A stretch of 6,955 nt of DNA from Candidatus Zipacnadia bacterium (GTDB lineage Bacteria > Armatimonadota > Zipacnadia > Zipacnadales > UBA5352), in NCBI GenBank assembly GCA_029820915.1, contig JALGUI010000363.1, forward strand, positions 1 through 6,955, in the 5' to 3' direction. The notes beneath the pieces are model-generated. The model saw nothing but the letters and a program-made list of their open reading frames with translations, searched no databases and had not been told where the DNA came from. Each line of letters starts with the position of its first letter. The first letter of the stretch is position 1. A program made the position numbers and the translations under genes. Shown in pieces: positions 4,251 to 6,955 of the stretch.

Positions 4251-6925
4251 TGCAGGTCCCAGGCGTTCAGGAAGTAGTCCTCATCCTGGGACTTGTAGGG
4301 CTGGTACCAACTGCGCACCCAGTTCCGGTAGAGGTCGAAGGCCGCGTGCCAGTCGCCACCATGGGCGAAGAGGGAGACGGGCGGATAGGTGCGGCCCGCG
4401 CCCGGGTCGAGTTCGTTGAACTCCGCCGGGAAGTACACGCCGCCGGCCACGCCGCCGGCATCCTTGCGGAGAGTGAAGTTGGCCATGCGCTGCTCGCGGT
4501 TGTCGGTGCGTACCATCAGGCCGATACCGGCCGGGCGGCTGTAGACATCCATGAACTGGCCCGCGAACTCCGGGCCGTACGGGGCGCGCAGGGCGATGTT
4601 CTCAGCCGTGTCTACCGTGCGGTACTGCGGGAAGAACAGCCGCGTCTGGGCGAGGTCGCCGATGGTGAGGCCGTCCAGTGCAGGCAGGCACAGTTCGGCC
4701 GCGAGCGGCTCGTCGCCCAGGTTTCTCGTCTCGACGGCGAAGGAGAGTTCCGGCGAGTCATGGGCGGTGATCGTTACGGCGATCTCGAGAGGCAGCTCCG
4801 GCCGTGTGCTGGTCAGCCTCAACTCCGCTGCGGTCGGCGTCGTGCGGATGACGCCGGCCTCGAAGCAGCGCCCTGTGTAGACCGTGTCCCCCACGCGCAG
4901 GCGCAGGCCGCTGCTCGGCGCAAGCTGGATCGTGGCGGCGCTATTGGTGCGGTTGACGAAGCGGTCGAGGGCGAAGCCCCCGCTGAGGTCGAAGCTGTAC
5001 TCGTACCAGCGGTTGCTCAGCGTCAGGCGCTGGCCCTGCACCGTGACCGCCACCGGCCGGGCGGGAGGCTCGGGATGCCGGACAGTGTACTCCGGGGCGG
5101 GGAACGCGGCGAGCTGCGGTGTCAGCGCCGTGTCCGAGGTGTTGAGCGTCAGGCCCGCGAGGGCGAAGCTCAGGCCGAACTGGTGGCTGTGCAGGCTGAT
5201 CTTCTTCAGCCGCCGCGTCGGGTCAACCGCCACCGCGTAGGCCCCAAGCTCGCGGGCGGGAAGATAGCAGCCCCGGTCGGCGAGCGAGTACGGGAAGGCG
5301 GTCTCACTTCGGCCCCGGTCATAGGTGAGTTCCACCGCGATACACTCGATGTCATCGAGGCGCAGGGCCGTATAGGGAAGCCCGCCCCGCGTCTGCACCG
5401 GCGGCGCGGCCAGGGCGAGCAGCAGGTAGGCCTCGCGAGCTGTGGCGTCCACGTCCACACTGAGCGTATCGTCGCGAGAGGTGGGTCCCAGATTGCGGCT
5501 GTCCACTGTCTGGCCGAGGAACTGGACGCGCTCATTCTCCTCCGCGGAATCGGGCATGAGCGCCAGGTTCCTCTCGCCGGGCGCAATCGCGAAGGGCACG
5601 CCGGAGACCTCGATGCGTCCCGCGGGCAGCGCCCGGGCGCCGTCGAACGCGATGCCGTACTTGGCCAGCACCCGCTCATGCCAGTCCGCGAGCGAACCGT
5701 CAAGCGCAGCCCCCAGTTCGACCGCCGCAAGCCCTTCCCTCGGCGCTGTCCCTCCCGTCGCGATCTCCGTGTTGAAGACCTCCGGCGGCGACCCGAGCAG
5801 CTCCAGCCGCTCGAGGGTCAGGCGCGGCGCATCGTTCTCCGTGGGCAGCATGACCTTGAGTTGCCGGAGGGTGAACCCCTCGGGCAGAGGTCTGGTCAGC
5901 GTGTGGCTCAGGCCGTCGTTCAGCGCCATGTTGGCCTCGAGCAGCGTCACGCTATTCCCCGAGGCTTTGTCGCTGACGCCCTCCAGCGACACGATGGGCT
6001 GAGGGGCATAGGTCCGGCGAATGCCCTCGGCCCGGAAGGTGAGCAGCGCATAGCGGCACTTCGCGGTCGAGATTGCTTCAGGCAGCGTGGCGCTCCAGGA
6101 CATGCTGCGGGGCCTGCCCGCCTCGCCAAGCACAGTGAAGCTCATCCCGCTGTCCCCGAGCACGGCCTGCTGCAGCGGCCCCTCGCGGCCCTGCTCGGCC
6201 GTGCCGTCCACCACCAGCAGGCGGGTGGGGCGCTCGGCGTAGGGGGTGGTGGCCGTGTTGTCACGCCACTGGATCTCCTGCCGGTTGGCGCGCCACTGCT
6301 CCGGCGCCGCCGGCCACACCAGCGGACGGTCCAACCACGCCGCCTCGCCGCGGTAGATCTCCACCTCATCGAGCATGATGTACGCGCCGGTGCCCAGATT
6401 GATGGGCGAGCAGACGAACTTGACGAACCTGCCGTGGGTCTCCAGCTTGTCGGCCACGAGCCAGAAGGAAGCGTAGCCAGCGGCCGGGGGGCGCGTGGCC
6501 AGAAGCTCCATCAGGTTGCCGACATGGCTGTACCTTTCGCCATCGTCGCTGACGTAGATCTGAATGCTGCTCGGCCATTCGACTCCGGCCTGCCCCGCCC
6601 CCATGTGCAGCGCCACGCCGCGGATCGGGTGCACGGCGCCGAGATCGATGGTGAACACAGTGGGGTCAACCAGCGCCCAGCCGACCGTGCTCTTGTCGTA
6701 CCACATTGGCGTGGCGGGCGAGAGTCTGCCGTCCACGAGTTGCAGCACGTCGTCAGGGTCGGTGGCGCTCCCGTCGTTGGGCGTGGTGTTGAACAGCACG
6801 CTCTTGCCCAACGCGACGTTCTCCGCCTGCGGACGAGCCGTCGCCCCGTCATCGGCCCTGGCAGCGGGCACAGATGCCAACCATAGTGCTAACCAGATGA
6901 GCAGCCATACACTACGTGGGTTCAT
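4145..6925 (-). CDS. N-terminal piece: signal peptide, F5/8 type C domain and mutarotase-like sandwich
   Basis: This 926-codon frame starts at ATG 6925 after AGAGGGAA with five-base spacing. Residues 1-24 are a Sec signal (SVWLLIWLALWLASVPAARA, cleavage after A24). Residues about 35-194 are an F5/8 type C/discoidin (CBM32-like) module: ENVALGKSVLF, FTIDLGAVHPIRGVALHMG, IQIYVSDDGERYSHVGNL, GRFVKFVCSP and the closing MLDEVEIYRG. Residues about 200-620 are a beta-rich region without a named family; 485-600 (LSVDVDATAREAYLLLALA, AVELTYDRG) looks like another sandwich. Residues about 628-855 (LTLSNRWYEYSFDLSGGFAL, ELSFAVETRNLGDEPL) fit a galactose-mutarotase-like sandwich, and GGDWHAAFDLYRNWVRSWY (857-874) leads into the barrel. 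Meaningful sequence ends at about V896 (4238-4240). The last 30 residues (FRQSSRRTGRGSSW...) are Arg/Ser-rich out-of-frame readthrough ending at TGA 4145-4147. Confidence 0.85.
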   Translation of the reverse strand: MNPRSVWLLIWLALWLASVPAARADDGATARPQAENVALGKSVLFNTTPNDGSATDPDDVLQLVDGRLSPATPMWYDKSTVGWALVDPTVFTIDLGAVHPIRGVALHMGAGQAGVEWPSSIQIYVSDDGERYSHVGNLMELLATRPPAAGYASFWLVADKLETHGRFVKFVCSPINLGTGAYIMLDEVEIYRGEAAWLDRPLVWPAAPEQWRANRQEIQWRDNTATTPYAERPTRLLVVDGTAEQGREGPLQQAVLGDSGMSFTVLGEAGRPRSMSWSATLPEAISTAKCRYALLTFRAEGIRRTYAPQPIVSLEGVSDKASGNSVTLLEANMALNDGLSHTLTRPLPEGFTLRQLKVMLPTENDAPRLTLERLELLGSPPEVFNTEIATGGTAPREGLAAVELGAALDGSLADWHERVLAKYGIAFDGARALPAGRIEVSGVPFAIAPGERNLALMPDSAEENERVQFLGQTVDSRNLGPTSRDDTLSVDVDATAREAYLLLALAAPPVQTRGGLPYTALRLDDIECIAVELTYDRGRSETAFPYSLADRGCYLPARELGAYAVAVDPTRRLKKISLHSHQFGLSFALAGLTLNTSDTALTPQLAAFPAPEYTVRHPEPPARPVAVTVQGQRLTLSNRWYEYSFDLSGGFALDRFVNRTNSAATIQLAPSSGLRLRVGDTVYTGRCFEAGVIRTTPTAAELRLTSTRPELPLEIAVTITAHDSPELSFAVETRNLGDEPLAAELCLPALDGLTIGDLAQTRLFFPQYRTVDTAENIALRAPYGPEFAGQFMDVYSRPAGIGLMVRTDNREQRMANFTLRKDAGGVAGGVYFPAEFNELDPGAGRTYPPVSLFAHGGDWHAAFDLYRNWVRSWYQPYKSQDEDYFLNAWDLQCYRVFRQSSRRTGRGSSWTRSSPSRSSASAMCPT

Positions 6926-6930
6926 GTCTC

Positions 6931-6938
6931 TTCCCTCT
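6931..6938 (-). promoter_or_regulatory. Ribosome binding site of the large minus-strand gene
   Basis: On the minus strand this reads AGAGGGAA, ending five bases before ATG 6925-6923. It supports that start together with the signal peptide that follows. Only 17 bases remain upstream to the window edge, so no promoter can be judged. Confidence 0.7.
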
Positions 6939-6955
6939 GCACCGCGCCAGGGCTG

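Larger units (their letters stand above)
3107..6925 (-). pseudogene. Reconstructed 1272-residue glycoside hydrolase-like gene broken by two compensating frameshifts
   Basis: Three overlapping reading frames on this strand join into one protein. The first frame runs from ATG 6925 to about 4238, the second from about 4238 to 3546, and the third from about 3544 to TAG 3107-3109. First and third are the same frame and the span is exactly 1273 codons. Restoring one base near 4233-4240 and removing one near 3539-3548 gives a continuous secreted enzyme. Its order is signal peptide, F5/8 type C domain, beta-rich middle, mutarotase-like sandwich, (beta/alpha) barrel and C-terminal beta domain. The barrel plus flanking sandwiches resemble large uncharacterised hydrolase-like proteins of environmental bacteria (DUF6259-type, named from memory). 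Neither internal fragment has a good ribosome binding site, so they are not separate genes. It is either a true pseudogene or an intact gene with two sequence errors; I favour errors because the middle segment still reads as well-preserved protein. Confidence 0.75.

Noticed and set aside
4229..6886. An 885-codon open frame on the plus strand opposite the large minus-strand gene
   Set aside because: It lacks any recognisable domain, signal or ribosome binding site and is rich in Arg, Gly and Ala. The opposite strand has a signal peptide, a clear F5/8 type C domain and a Shine-Dalgarno site. Long antisense frames are expected in GC-rich coding DNA.

Overview
The window is GC-rich bacterial DNA (third codon positions mostly G or C, stops TGA, TGA and TAG) holding one partial gene and two near-complete loci. 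All three encode proteins that look exported or carbohydrate-active. The mix of a LamG-type domain, an F5/8 type C domain, TIM-barrel hydrolase-like proteins, Shine-Dalgarno sites and Sec signal peptides fits free-living polysaccharide degraders such as Planctomycetota, Armatimonadota or Lentisphaerota-like lineages. No phylogenetic marker is present, so the phylum is only a guess.

Layout. Bases 1-768 (+) are the 3' end of a longer gene ending in a LamG/concanavalin A-like domain. Bases 769-936 are a 168-base spacer with one good hairpin (873-901) and a doubtful 38-codon reading frame. Bases 937-2913 (+) encode a 658-residue secreted protein: a beta-rich N-terminal half followed by a TIM-barrel hydrolase-like domain related in style to the GHL10/DUF187 group. 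Bases 2914-3106 are a convergent spacer with only weak hairpins. Bases 3107-6925 (-) hold one very large glycoside-hydrolase-like gene with a signal peptide, an F5/8 type C (discoidin) domain, a long beta-rich middle, a mutarotase-like beta-sandwich, a (beta/alpha)-barrel and a C-terminal beta domain. As written it is broken into three reading-frame pieces.

The main observation is that the two breaks cancel. One base is missing near 4233-4240 and one extra base is present near 3539-3548, so the first and third pieces share a frame and 3107-6925 is an exact multiple of three (1272 codons plus stop). The roughly 230 codons between the breaks carry the likely catalytic barrel. Both sites lie at short C/G runs, so consensus or assembly indels are the simplest explanation. 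Real gene inactivation remains possible, and programmed frameshifting looks unlikely.

Together the genes look like a small glycan-degradation or glycan-binding neighbourhood. No transporter, regulator or SusC/D-type pair is visible. I found no mobile element, CRISPR array, tRNA or rRNA, and nothing that convincingly makes a new defence or signalling system.
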